A DNA stretch of 42,625 bases from Candidatus Poribacteria bacterium (GCA_012271015.1 JAAXHD010000120.1:12978-55602); one strand, 5' to 3'. Shown: positions 7,764-16,286, numbered from the stretch's first letter. The notes: generated by a model not told the origin, from the sequence alone. Made by a program: numbers and translations.

Positions 7764-9032
7764 TTACGTATCCGTTCGGATCGCATCAATAGGCGACATT
7801 CGTGATGCCCGTATGGCAGGATAGACACCGAAAAGGATACCCATGAAGATTGAAAAGAGGACGGAGATGACCATCCACGGCACCGACAAAACAACGGGCC
7901 AGTCCGGCACAAGCGGCACAATCCGAACGGCGAGATGGGCCATGCCGTGGGCGGCGAGCCAGCCACCTGCGATCCCGAGTACCCCGCCGCAAAGACAGAG
8001 ACAGATAGCTTCCGTCAAGAATTGAGAGAAGATGTCAATGCGTTTTGCACCGACGGATTTCCGCAAGCCTATCTCGCGCGTCTTTTCACCAACAGAGACA
8101 AGACAGATATTCATGATACCGATGCCGCTGACAAACAGCGAAAAACCAGCAATGCTACCCAATGCTATTTTTATCAGCTTTTCAATACGTTCAAGTTGTC
8201 GGATGCTGCGTTTTGGTATCCGATATCCGATAAAGTCATCTTTCCCACGATGTCTTTTACGCAGGACCTTCTTAACGGTATCAATGATATGATAAACATC
8301 TACGCCCTTTTGAAAAAAGATAACGAGGGTACTAATATAGCGAGTCCCTACGAGCCGTTGTTGACGTGTCGTCAACGGGACACAAACGGTATTATCTAAA
8401 GAACGCCAGGATACGAGGCTGCTCCCCTTTGTTTTCATTACACCGACAACACGCAGTCTTACCGGGGGTCGCCGCCAAGAAAACCGAACCTTCACCTCTT
8501 GCCCGATTGGATAGATGTCTCGGAACAATTCATTGGCGATGTTAGCCCCTAAGACACAGACTTGTGTTGCGTTTTCAACATCGTTCTCGGAGAGAAATCT
8601 ACCTTCATGGATTTCCCAGTGCATACCGAGGGCATAGTCTGCGGTGACACCTTCCAAGTGTGGACTGGGTTGGCTGCTGTATCGGGTGGTAACGAGGTGG
8701 GGACGATAGTTTTCATTTTTCGGTAAAACAAATAAAACGTTAGGGCATCCTGCTTCAATCGCATAAGCGTCTTCAACAGTGTATCGTTCGGTCGTGCGTC
8801 GTACGAGCCGTCGGCGTTTCCAAATGGATGTCCGTGTCCAGAATTGAACTTGGTTTGCGCCACCAAGTTTTTCGAGGTCGTCGACGATAATTTTTTTTGT
8901 GCCATCACCAATAGCCATCATGCAGAGGACACTGGCGACACCGATGAAAATGCCAAGGATGGACAACCCAGCGCGGAGTCGGTTTTGTATGAGATGTGCC
9001 ATCCCTGCGGCGATGCCATCACGAAGTTTCAT
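7764..9032 (-). CDS. MacB/FtsX-type ABC transporter permease
   Basis: The 422-residue product has the MacB permease layout. One N-terminal helix (residues 20-42, within RAGLSILGIFIGVASV) is followed by a large periplasmic domain of about 230 residues. Three C-terminal helices end the protein, with the FtsX-family segment GEKTREIGLRKSVGAKR between the first two. It ends in YPAIRASRMSPIDAIRTD, a very typical terminus. Such proteins work with an ABC ATPase in tripartite efflux, lipoprotein release or mechanotransmission. No ATPase gene is present here. Its start overlaps the 3' end of the WD40 gene by 14 nt, so the two are probably translationally coupled. The oligosaccharyltransferase remnant starts 18 nt after its stop. 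Confidence 0.9.
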   Translation of the reverse strand: MKLRDGIAAGMAHLIQNRLRAGLSILGIFIGVASVLCMMAIGDGTKKIIVDDLEKLGGANQVQFWTRTSIWKRRRLVRRTTERYTVEDAYAIEAGCPNVLFVLPKNENYRPHLVTTRYSSQPSPHLEGVTADYALGMHWEIHEGRFLSENDVENATQVCVLGANIANELFRDIYPIGQEVKVRFSWRRPPVRLRVVGVMKTKGSSLVSWRSLDNTVCVPLTTRQQRLVGTRYISTLVIFFQKGVDVYHIIDTVKKVLRKRHRGKDDFIGYRIPKRSIRQLERIEKLIKIALGSIAGFSLFVSGIGIMNICLVSVGEKTREIGLRKSVGAKRIDIFSQFLTEAICLCLCGGVLGIAGGWLAAHGMAHLAVRIVPLVPDWPVVLSVPWMVISVLFSIFMGILFGVYPAIRASRMSPIDAIRTDT

Positions 9033-11193
9033 TTTGTAAGTAAGGTGTCATATCCCACAAGAGAACAGTGCCATCAAAACTACCGCTGGCCAAAAGTGTG
9101 CCATCCGGTGAAAATGCCAGACATTGGATATCGGTGGTGTGTCCCCAGAAAGTGGCGATATTCTCACCCGTTGCCACCTCCCACAACCGGATGGATACCT
9201 TCTCCGTCCCATCCCACCAAGCCCCAGAAGCAAGGTAATATCCAGATGGTGAAAATACCAAGGCAAACTGTCTTCGACACGTTAACGGCGGTAATATCGT
9301 TCTGATCACTTCATAAGTCATCCCATCCCATAACCGAATCTCACCATATAGTCCACCCGCAATGATGTTACCACAAGGTGAAAAGGCGAGTGCTCCGATT
9401 TCAGGACGCGCAGGTCTATCTTCTTGCTTGCTTCTTTCGCGCTGCTGCCTTATGAGTTCTTGTTTGGGACCCAGATCACCATTATAACGTTCTGGGTTTA
9501 ACTGGGTTAAGGAAAGCGAGATAAGTTCCGCCCCGGATGTGACATTCCATATCCGAACCGTCTCATCATCTGAAGCACTCGCGAGGTGTTTACCATCCGG
9601 AGCAAACGCGACTCCCTTAATGGTAGCGGTGTGACCAATGAGGGCTTTCCGCGGGTTTCCATGTCTATCCCATACATATAACCTACCATCGTAGTCCCCA
9701 CTTGCCCATTTTTCGCCTGTAGGCGAGAATACAGCCGCCTGTACATACTCTTCGTGTGCGGTGTGACCAGTGAGTGTATAGTGATTACCTTGCCTATCCC
9801 ACACATATAATCTACTATCTAGATCCGCGCCTTGCTCTCCGGGCCTCTCCGCGAAGGGGACAGACTTCTGGAGTAGATCGGACCGATTGATTGTTTGATG
9901 TGTTTCAAGATTCCACACGTAAAGCATGTTCCGAGCACTACCCAAGGCATCTATATTCCCAGAGGGGGAGATATAGACAGAATGGACTTTCGTTTCCGTA
10001 CTAACAGGGGTCTTTGTTACCGCACGGGATATTAACCGCCGGGATTGTTCTTTGGAAAACACATCCCAACAAGTGGCAGGTCCCGTGCCAGCAGTTAGGA
10101 GCGTCTGTCCATCTGGCGAAAATGTCACACAGGATGGAAAGGAAACTTCCGTAGAAACAACAGCGACAGTGTGTGGTATATCCACATCCCATAAGTTAAT
10201 CTCTGCTGCGCGTGCAAAAGCCAGAGAGGTGCCTTTTGAAAACCGGATGCTACCGATGGCGGCAGGTCGTTTAAACGTTTTTAACTTTTCATGGGATTCC
10301 ACATCCCACACAAAAGTTGCAGCGGTGTCAACTTTACCCACCCCAGCGGCATACAGCGCGCCCGAAGGTGAATAAGACGGAATCATCCAATACTTTTCAG
10401 CATATTTGGAAAATACGCGGGTCTGCTTGCCGGTGGTGACATACCACTCTTGTAAGGTGCCAAACATATCACCAGCGGCAAGATACTGCCCACAAGGGGA
10501 AAAGGCAAGGAAAAGGACTTGCGCAGTATTTCCCCTAAGGGAAGCAATGTATTCCCCTGTTTTTACATCCCACACCGAGATGAAATCGGCGGTGCCCTCT
10601 GTATTAGCCGGACTACCACAAGCCAAAAGACACCCATCATCGGAAAAACAGAGTGGTCGGCGCAATCCACGCCATTTACCCCTTATGTCTGGAGTGGCGG
10701 AAAATCGGGAGATCTGTTCACCCGTTTCCGCATGCCAGATGTAAACAACATCTGTCGATCTAACCGAGGAAGCAATGTACTGACTGTTCCCTGAAAAGAC
10801 AACCTGTGAAATTCCCTCACGCCACTTGCTACCTTTCCTTTCCGAACGTTTCATTTTGGAAATGCATATCCCGCGACGAAGGTCCCATACTTTGACGATA
10901 CCATCTGCATTGCCAGTGACAAGCCATTGGTTCTTATTGAAGGAAAAATCGAGAGTGGTAACCATTCCACGTTCCGTGTCCCACAACGCGATAGGTGCCA
11001 GCGTCGAGCGTTCATATATCCACGCCCCTATGTCGGTTCCAACTGCAAAATATTTCCTATCTTGCGAAATCGCCAGATCGTTCACGCTTCCGCGCCCTAA
11101 TCGGGCAATTGATCCCTTGGGTAACTTCCATGTCTCGATCTCTTTGCTTATATTCACACTTTGTGGCTGGATTTGCGGGATCTGATTTTCCAT
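9019..11193 (-). CDS. WD40-repeat protein, probably a large beta-propeller
   Basis: The 724-residue product consists almost wholly of WD40 repeats, recognisable by recurring FSP(D/T/S)G, LASG/AAG and (L/V)WD elements. Well-preserved blades include GHTATIKGVAFAPDGKHL (near residue 520) and GHTTDIQCLAFSPDGTLL near the C-terminus. The number of repeats suggests two propellers. There is no signal peptide or membrane helix, so a cytoplasmic scaffold is expected unless export uses another route. The gene overlaps the downstream MacB-type permease by 14 nt. That arrangement suggests the propeller serves the permease, although I cannot tell how. The ribosome site before the ATG at 11193 is weak (AAGAGAAA). 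Confidence 0.9.
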   Translation of the reverse strand: MENQIPQIQPQSVNISKEIETWKLPKGSIARLGRGSVNDLAISQDRKYFAVGTDIGAWIYERSTLAPIALWDTERGMVTTLDFSFNKNQWLVTGNADGIVKVWDLRRGICISKMKRSERKGSKWREGISQVVFSGNSQYIASSVRSTDVVYIWHAETGEQISRFSATPDIRGKWRGLRRPLCFSDDGCLLACGSPANTEGTADFISVWDVKTGEYIASLRGNTAQVLFLAFSPCGQYLAAGDMFGTLQEWYVTTGKQTRVFSKYAEKYWMIPSYSPSGALYAAGVGKVDTAATFVWDVESHEKLKTFKRPAAIGSIRFSKGTSLAFARAAEINLWDVDIPHTVAVVSTEVSFPSCVTFSPDGQTLLTAGTGPATCWDVFSKEQSRRLISRAVTKTPVSTETKVHSVYISPSGNIDALGSARNMLYVWNLETHQTINRSDLLQKSVPFAERPGEQGADLDSRLYVWDRQGNHYTLTGHTAHEEYVQAAVFSPTGEKWASGDYDGRLYVWDRHGNPRKALIGHTATIKGVAFAPDGKHLASASDDETVRIWNVTSGAELISLSLTQLNPERYNGDLGPKQELIRQQRERSKQEDRPARPEIGALAFSPCGNIIAGGLYGEIRLWDGMTYEVIRTILPPLTCRRQFALVFSPSGYYLASGAWWDGTEKVSIRLWEVATGENIATFWGHTTDIQCLAFSPDGTLLASGSFDGTVLLWDMTPYLQNETS

Positions 11194-11312
11194 CTGAAAC
11201 CATTTCTCTTGGAAAACGAGAGCGTCCTATACCTTACCGACGAATGTTAACATCTGACATAAATACCCTTACTCCAAATTAACATCGGATGTCCCGTTTT
11301 CACATGAAACGT

Positions 11313-11654
11313 CTACTTCTCTGTACAACCAGCACCACCACTACATACCGAATTATTTTTGCATTCTTGACAGGTGCTAGGGTAACTACAGCCATTTCCA
11401 CCAGTTGGACATGTAGGTGTACTGTTGCTGAAACTGCTTGCGGGAAGGGGATTATTCTTTCCGCCACAACAGTCGTCAGTAACCTCAGTATCCATAGGGC
11501 TATCATCGCCAAAATCTCCGCTGCTATCAACTGCGAAAGAAGTTACTGCTGCCTCGCCTCCACTACTACAACAACTTGCAGCCTCGGACTTAAAGACAAA
11601 CCCATCATACGTAAACGCGAAAACAGAGCCACTCACAAACATCAGGGCAATCAT
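11313..11654 (-). CDS. Small secreted Cys-rich protein, unknown function
   Basis: From the ATG at 11654 the product is 113 residues. It has a short hydrophobic N-terminus ending VSGSVFAF, then a Ser/Gly/Asp-rich chain with ten Cys, including two CC pairs and a C-terminal cluster (PTCPTGGNGC, then STCQEC). The pattern suggests disulfides or metal binding outside the cytoplasm. The start is doubtful. The frame is open upstream with a good positively charged n-region (YKNRQTIYQF) but no start codon. A strong ribosome site (AAAGGAAAAG) and ATGATG at 11704-11699 lie in another frame. Removing one A from the A5 run (minus strand, 11682-11678) would join that start to this frame and give a complete signal peptide. 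No family is recognised. Confidence 0.55.
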   Translation of the reverse strand: MIALMFVSGSVFAFTYDGFVFKSEAASCCSSGGEAAVTSFAVDSSGDFGDDSPMDTEVTDDCCGGKNNPLPASSFSNSTPTCPTGGNGCSYPSTCQECKNNSVCSGGAGCTEK

Positions 11655-11859
11655 GAACTGATAGATAGTCTGCCGGTTTTTGTAAAATACCGTGAATCAT
11701 CATCTTTTCCTTTCCCCACAAGGGGTGTTTGTAAAATATCAAGAGTTACGAAAAATGTCAAGTCCTTAAATCTTGACCTGTTTTATCCCTTAGACCGAGT
11801 TCTCGCGCACAAGGCACAAAAAAGGGTTGACACGCAGTGAGGAAGTCCCACTGCAACAC

Positions 11860-11907
11860 AAAAAGCCCGCGACGAGATTCGTCTGGCAAGAAGCATCGCG
11901 CGGGCAT
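11860..11907 (-). terminator. Strong intrinsic terminator-like hairpin on the minus strand
   Basis: On the minus strand GCCCGCG (from about 11906) pairs with CGCGGGC (to about 11864), and TTTTTGTG follows. The loop is long (about 27 nt) with possible inner pairing. No confident gene ends just upstream; the candidate is the short frame at 12116-11964 or an untranslated RNA. An adjacent hairpin (GCAGTG...CACTGC) lies at 11834-11854. Confidence 0.6.
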
Positions 11908-11963
11908 GAAGGCAGTAAGAAAGTCCGTAAAAGTTTCCGAGACTGCCTTGCGAAATATTATAC

Positions 11964-12116
11964 TTAACGAATGGCGGCGGGGGGGGGGGGAGGTGAACTG
12001 AGAATACAGACAGAACCCGCAAGCATCGCTCCCACTACCCGACACAGTTTGATCCGGTGGGAGTCACCTAACATCAGCGTTTTTGGCAATACAGGGTTCA
12101 TCAGTCGATGCTTCAT
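11964..12116 (-). other. Possible signal-peptide-like short reading frame ending at a C12 tract
   Basis: A short minus-strand frame starts at an ATG at 12116 (or 12122), with GGGG about 8 nt upstream of the latter. It encodes a basic N-terminus and a hydrophobic stretch (VVGAMLAGSVCIL), then Ser-Ser and prolines from a run of 12 C (G at 11979-11990 on the plus strand). It then ends. The other two frames after the tract stay open for about 60-75 codons but run into the terminator hairpin. The whole stretch 11655-12443 holds no confident gene. This could be a remnant, a phase-variable secreted peptide, or non-coding. Confidence 0.3.
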
Positions 12117-12267
12117 TCTCATATCCCCATAAGAACGATCGGTTCGCAAATTCCAAACCATAGTGAGAGTTTCAGTTTTAGGGGAGTGTTGTTCGGTTTT
12201 GCTACCATACTCATAGGCGAGTATACCTTAAACAGAAAAAATGTCAAACTTTTGTTTTTTTAAAGTC

Positions 12268-12387
12268 AGGACTTACGCAATTTTGATGATATGACGCTCC
12301 GTTAGCGGGTAAACTCTAAAGAACACAGACGTTTTCAGATCACAACCTAACAGGTTATGCTACAAAAGAGCCATCTGCGTAAGTCCT
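12268..12387. mobile_element. MITE-like element with 12-bp terminal inverted repeats
   Basis: AGGACTTACGCA at 12268-12279 is matched exactly by TGCGTAAGTCCT at 12376-12387, bounding about 120 bp with no reading frame. This terminus resembles those of small non-autonomous relatives of IS elements seen in several phyla (from memory, not searched). AAAG on both flanks may be a short target duplication, if the ends are taken one or two bases further out. The element lies downstream of the broken Uma2-family gene. Confidence 0.65.
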
Positions 12388-12443
12388 AAAAGTAAAAAAT
12401 TAGTTTTGCTACATCGCTGTCTTCTACAAACTCTCTATGCACA

Positions 12444-13189
12444 TTAGGAGTTACCCCGGAGCCGGGCGAGTTCGGCGCGGAGTGCTGCGGCTTCCGCCTC
12501 GGCTGCCTCGGCCCGCGCAGATGCCTGATCGGCGCGGGCGGTCTCCTGCTGGCGTGCGATCGCTTCTTGATCGGCACGCGCTTCAGCCGCCTCCTCAGGT
12601 GTCAGAACCCATTGCTGTGTGACAGGATTATACAGCCGTACATCGTCAAGATGCAGGTGGAAATCCAAACCGAGAACAGAAGAATGAACACTCCCATCCA
12701 CAGACGCACGAATAGGCACATAAACGCCATCTACTAACGTAAAACCCATCAAGGGACTCGGCAAGTATAAACCCTCTATATCGCACAAGAAACACTCCGT
12801 TACCCCTAAATCGGCGTACAGCGACATCTTCTCTGTCAAGTCGTTCCTATAAGTCGTCTCACTCGCCATCTCCATCACGAAGTCAGGCGTTTTCCCCTCC
12901 TCCCAGACGAGATACGTCCGCCGACGCTTCCGTCCAATGCCGAAAGAGACGAGAGCCTCGGGCGCGACGACTTTCCGGGGATCGCCCTGAAGGTAATACA
13001 TCAGTAGATCCCCAGAGACATACACTTCTGGATCCTCACGAAAAACTGCTCAAGCAACTGTAGAACCCGCGTCAGGACGCGTCTATGATCGTCACTTACT
13101 GCCATAGGTTTGCCATCCGTATCTGGATACAGTTGACTTGCTTGGGTCGGTGCGGAACCGAGGCTCTCCCGATTTTCATATATCGCCAT
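12444..13189 (-). pseudogene. Uma2-family (DUF820, PD-(D/E)xK) protein with a one-base frameshift
   Basis: The gene starts at the ATG at 13189 after a clear AAGGAGG site 6 nt upstream and encodes MAIYENRESLGS. It reads on to LLEQFF near 13040, where the frame is lost. The next frame continues directly as REDPEVYVSGDLLMYY, then VAPEALVSFG, TPDFVMEMAS and YADLGVTECFLCD, the typical Uma2 nuclease-fold core. A C-terminal Ala/Glu/Arg-rich coiled coil of about 60 residues follows. Restoring one T to the T5 run near 13040 (minus strand) would make a single protein of about 247 residues. The lesion may be a real mutation or a homopolymer error. Uma2 proteins are abundant and often degenerate; their role is poorly known. 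Confidence 0.8.
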
Positions 13190-13383
13190 CTGTGTCCTCC
13201 TTGTTGTTAGGCGGTGATACTCACAACGCCCCGTGCAGATTTAAAACTGCCCAGTCCCAAAACGGATAGAGAACGCCGTGGGTTTTTGAATTGCGTTGTG
13301 CCACCTGCAACGCCTTTGAAAAGGATACCACATTTGAGAAAAGAAATGCAATGCTTTTTGAAGATGATGGGTCCTTGTAAATC

Positions 13384-14391
13384 CTATGTCCAGTTCATGA
13401 TAACGCCCAAGTATTCATCCTTGCGATCCGTCAATCCATCGTAGGCAGATTGTGCGGATACCTCTGGGTCAATCACATGCGTCAGTAATTCTTCCACCTT
13501 GAACTTGCCTTCACACATCAGTGAATACACCAAACGCGAATTGCGCTCAAGTGAATGTTTTGACTCACCAGAGTGCATCGTCGGGTAGACCCATTCATGC
13601 GCACTTCTGAGCGTAATCGCGCCTAAGCCAATACTGTGACTGTAGTTTAGAATTGGTGTTGCATCTGTGACGTACTCACCGCGCGGTGAACCCAATAAGA
13701 TGACTTCTCCCTTGGTACCGGTCAATTGGTACGCCGTTTCAACGAGCCTCGGGTTTCCGATCGCTTCGACGGTGACTGCGGCTTTCTCGCCATTCGTCAA
13801 TGCAAGAACGCGTTCTAGAGCATCTTCTTCGTCAGGATTAATCAGATGCTGGATACCACATTGACGGGCGATTTCAAGACGACGCGGCACGCGCTCGATA
13901 CTGATGACTTTCATGCCTGCTAAATTGAACAGTTGGGATGCGGAGTTGCCGACCAGCCCCAAGCCGATAACCGCGACGGTATCCCCAAATTCGGCAGAAG
14001 ATACCCGCAGCGAAGTCATTGCGACTGTTGCCATTCGTACGAAGGGAACCAGTTTCTCGTCTATGTCTAAAGGAGGTTTAAACCCCAAAAGCACTGCCTC
14101 AGTTTTGACGATAGAAGCGTGTGGACTATAGCAGAAAGCGAGGTCCCCGACGGCACATTTGGTGACGTTTTCACCGACTTTGAGAACTTCACCAATCGCT
14201 GTGTAGCCAGAGCCGTGTGGGAATCGCGTCCCACTTTCGAGTCCAGTATACCCTGCGCCTTCGGTGCCGGGACTAATCAAACTGTAGTGCGTTTTTAACA
14301 GGATTTGGTTCGGTGTAAGCGTCTCGTCAAGTTCAAAATCTTCCAGCGTCGCTGAACGTTTCGCTGGCATCACAATCCGTCTGCCTTTCAT
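13384..14391 (-). CDS. Medium-chain dehydrogenase/reductase (zinc-type alcohol dehydrogenase-like)
   Basis: The 335-residue product has the MDR layout. A GroES-like N-terminal domain (LISPGTEGAGYTG, GSGYTAIGEVLKVG) is followed by a Rossmann domain with VIGLGLVGNSASQL near residue 143 and VEAIGNPRLVETA near 210. The usual catalytic zinc ligands (an early GHE segment and the Cys cluster) are not seen, so this is probably a quinone-reductase-like or non-zinc member. The ATG at 14391 begins MKGRRIVMP. It is divergent from the neighbouring PhyH gene (start 14564), with which it may share a control region. In related genomes such pairs occur in sugar or osmolyte catabolism, but the substrate cannot be told. 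Confidence 0.85.
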   Translation of the reverse strand: MKGRRIVMPAKRSATLEDFELDETLTPNQILLKTHYSLISPGTEGAGYTGLESGTRFPHGSGYTAIGEVLKVGENVTKCAVGDLAFCYSPHASIVKTEAVLLGFKPPLDIDEKLVPFVRMATVAMTSLRVSSAEFGDTVAVIGLGLVGNSASQLFNLAGMKVISIERVPRRLEIARQCGIQHLINPDEEDALERVLALTNGEKAAVTVEAIGNPRLVETAYQLTGTKGEVILLGSPRGEYVTDATPILNYSHSIGLGAITLRSAHEWVYPTMHSGESKHSLERNSRLVYSLMCEGKFKVEELLTHVIDPEVSAQSAYDGLTDRKDEYLGVIMNWT

Positions 14392-14563
14392 GCTGCGATG
14401 CTCCTTGTTGTATTTTTCCGATTATGGTATCATATTTTTAAATTTTAGACAATTCGTTTCAGATTTCGGTACAGAAACGCGTCGCGAGCGCGAAGAAACA
14501 CGAAGCAAAAACACTCGCTCCTACAAAGCAGAACCCTATCCCTTAAGAAGGAGAGATTTTTGT

Positions 14564-15445
14564 ATGAGACTCACACCAGAGCAGTGCGAAACCTACTGGA
14601 CACAAGGCGTTCTGATCGTCAAAAATGCCTTGACTGACGAAGATCTGCAGCCAGTGATTGATGAGATTTCGGATTGGATTTCGGAACGCGCTCTTGCTTT
14701 AAAGCAGGAAGGTAAAATCGAAAACTTTTACGAAGACGAACCCTTCGACAAGCGGTTTGGAAAATTACTGGCACAGTCCAACGAGATGGTAAGCGGTTTG
14801 GACATTATGCATTACCGAGGCAAAGCCATCTTTGAATTTCTGAAGAACGACAACCTCTTAGATGTCATTGAAGGAATTGTGGGTCCTGAAATTACGTGCA
14901 ATCCGATTCAGCATCTACGGGCAAAACCGCCCGTCCTAGACGGGAACGCGAGTTGGGCAGGCGGTGTGCCGTGGCACCAAGATGCTGGCGTCATGATGCC
15001 AGAGGCAGAGGGATCTACCATCGTCACATGTTGGCTTCCGTTGGGTGATAGCACAGTAGAGATGGGATGCCTTCAGGCATTACCGGGTATTACTGAGGAA
15101 AAGGGGTATCTGGTCCATCAGAAAGAGGGCGGGACGATGATCAAGCCAGAGTTAATGCCGGATGTCGAACCGCTCATGCTGGAATGTTATCGCGGTGACA
15201 TTATTTTATTGAGTCGCTTTACACCGCATCGTTCAGAACCCAACACGTCCGACCGATGCCGCTGGTCATTGGATCTGCGCTATCAGACGACAGGACATCA
15301 CACTGGACGGACAGCGCATCCCGATTTCATTGTGCGGAGTCAAAAAAATCCTGAAACTGTTTTGTCTGAACACCAAGAGTGGTGTGATATGTGGATAGAT
15401 GCTTTTGAAAACCCACGCGGCTTTGCAGGACACAGGTCGGTATAG
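14564..15445 (+). CDS. Phytanoyl-CoA dioxygenase (PhyH) family oxygenase
   Basis: The 293-residue product is an Fe(II)/2-oxoglutarate-dependent oxygenase. The iron ligands appear as H138-x-D140 (VPWHQDAG) and H222 (FTPHRSEPN), with a Cys/Leu-rich jellyroll core between them (GCLQALPGI). The start is set at 14564 because AAGAAGGAGAG lies just upstream; the open frame extends to 14390 but the added residues are charged and unrelated. PhyH proteins hydroxylate lipids, osmolytes or natural products; the substrate here is unknown. The next gene, a nucleotidyltransferase, begins 36 nt later and may be cotranscribed. Confidence 0.88.
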   Translation: MRLTPEQCETYWTQGVLIVKNALTDEDLQPVIDEISDWISERALALKQEGKIENFYEDEPFDKRFGKLLAQSNEMVSGLDIMHYRGKAIFEFLKNDNLLDVIEGIVGPEITCNPIQHLRAKPPVLDGNASWAGGVPWHQDAGVMMPEAEGSTIVTCWLPLGDSTVEMGCLQALPGITEEKGYLVHQKEGGTMIKPELMPDVEPLMLECYRGDIILLSRFTPHRSEPNTSDRCRWSLDLRYQTTGHHTGRTAHPDFIVRSQKNPETVLSEHQEWCDMWIDAFENPRGFAGHRSV

Positions 15446-15473
15446 TTGTCAGTGATCAGCAATCAGCGGTTGG
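15446..15473. repeat. CAGTNATCAGC-type short quasi-tandem repeat
   Basis: TGTCAGTGATCAGCAATCAGC and flanks form degenerate 7-8-nt units immediately before the nucleotidyltransferase start. Similar units recur at 26523-26607, 27814-27925, 30775-30820, 32504-32528, 40717-40763 and 40877-40912, nearly all at gene edges. Confidence 0.6.
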
Positions 15474-15481
15474 TAGAAAAA

Positions 15482-16171
15482 ATGCAAGCGATTATTCTGT
15501 GCGGCGGTCTCGCTACGCGGCTCGGTGAGACAACGAAAACGCTCCCGAAGATTTTGCTGGAGATCGCTGGGAAAACAGTATTGGAATGGCAAACCCAATT
15601 GCTGACGGATGCAGGTGTTACTACGGTTATCCTCGCGTCGGGACACCTTCACGATACGCTTTACGAACGCGTAGGAGACACCTACGCCGGGATGCGCATT
15701 CGTTACGCCAAAGAGGAAAAGAGGCTTGGCACTGGTGGCGCGGTCCAGAATGCGATGAAGCAGATCGAGACATCACCCTTTTTTGTCCTAAATGGTGATA
15801 TCTTGCTCGCGAACTTCTCACTGCGGGAAATGTTTCTCCGGTTTGACCAAGGAATGACAGGTGTGCTATTAAGCGTACATGTCCCCGACATCCGTCCCTA
15901 TGGCGAGATTGTCTCGGACGGTGAGGGAAAAATTCAGGCGTTTCGTGAGAAACAGCCCACCTGTCGTGCTGGGTATATCAACGGTGGGATGTATCTTTTC
16001 GATCAAAGCATTGCCGAGGCATTTCCAAGCGACCAAGAAAATTTTTCTATGGAACGAGATGTTTTTCCATACGTATCCAAGCTCTATGCTTTAAAAACGG
16101 ACACCGACTGGATCGATATCGGTGTTCCAGAACGGTTGACTTACGCGCGTGAAAATTTCCTACACCCCTAA
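15482..16171 (+). CDS. Sugar-1-phosphate nucleotidyltransferase
   Basis: The product is about 229 residues. It opens with the nucleotide-binding signature ILCGGLATRLGETTKTLPK, has FFVLNGDILL near residue 105 for the metal site, and YINGGMYLFD near 165. It is short, with no C-terminal left-handed helix. This resembles HddC-type heptose-1-phosphate guanylyltransferases or mannose-1-phosphate guanylyltransferases that make activated sugars for glycan assembly. The ATG at 15482 is preferred because the conserved signature starts there; an in-frame TTG at 15446 would translate the short repeat. There is no clear ribosome site at 15482. The lipid-glycan genes elsewhere in the window fit a role in surface polysaccharide. 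Confidence 0.85.
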   Translation: MQAIILCGGLATRLGETTKTLPKILLEIAGKTVLEWQTQLLTDAGVTTVILASGHLHDTLYERVGDTYAGMRIRYAKEEKRLGTGGAVQNAMKQIETSPFFVLNGDILLANFSLREMFLRFDQGMTGVLLSVHVPDIRPYGEIVSDGEGKIQAFREKQPTCRAGYINGGMYLFDQSIAEAFPSDQENFSMERDVFPYVSKLYALKTDTDWIDIGVPERLTYARENFLHP

Positions 16172-16178
16172 AGCGAAG

Positions 16179-16203
16179 CCTGCAACATCGGCGCAGGGTT
16201 TTT
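16179..16203 (+). terminator. Weak intrinsic terminator after the nucleotidyltransferase, part of repeat copy B
   Basis: CCTGC at 16179-16183 pairs with GCAGG at 16193-16197, and GTTTTTGC follows. It begins 8 nt after the stop codon at 16171. The same hairpin-plus-T motif follows the stop codons of the minus-strand aminotransferase (26515-26484) and the PorV-like gene (30752-30727), which supports a transcription-end role. Confidence 0.5.
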
Positions 16204-16286
16204 GCTTGGGTGTTTCCCCCAGATATACGGAAAGAAACTTTATCCATCAAACCCACCGAACCGAACCGCAAGGTAAAATTAAAAAC
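16198..16286 (+). repeat. Gene-start repeat, copy B
   Basis: The block GGGTTTTTGCTTGGGTGTTTC, then GATATACGGAAAG, then ACCGAACCGCAAGG with TAAAATTAAAAA (core 16261-16285) matches the other copies. In this location no gene starts after the tail. Instead the tail's complement supplies the TAA stop of the opposing rsgA gene at 16281-16279. Confidence 0.8.

Noticed and set aside
11289..11840. Plus-strand open frame opposite the Cys-rich protein
   Set aside because: It is the complement of a biased Cys/Ser-rich gene, has no ribosome site, and its product shows low-complexity Thr/Ser runs typical of a shadow frame.
11758..12045. Minus-strand frames running from the C12 tract through 11758
   Set aside because: They pass through a strong terminator hairpin, lack a ribosome site and show no recognisable domain.
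14390..14563. N-terminal extension of the PhyH enzyme
   Set aside because: A good ribosome site lies just before 14564, and the extension would overlap the divergent dehydrogenase start and is highly charged.
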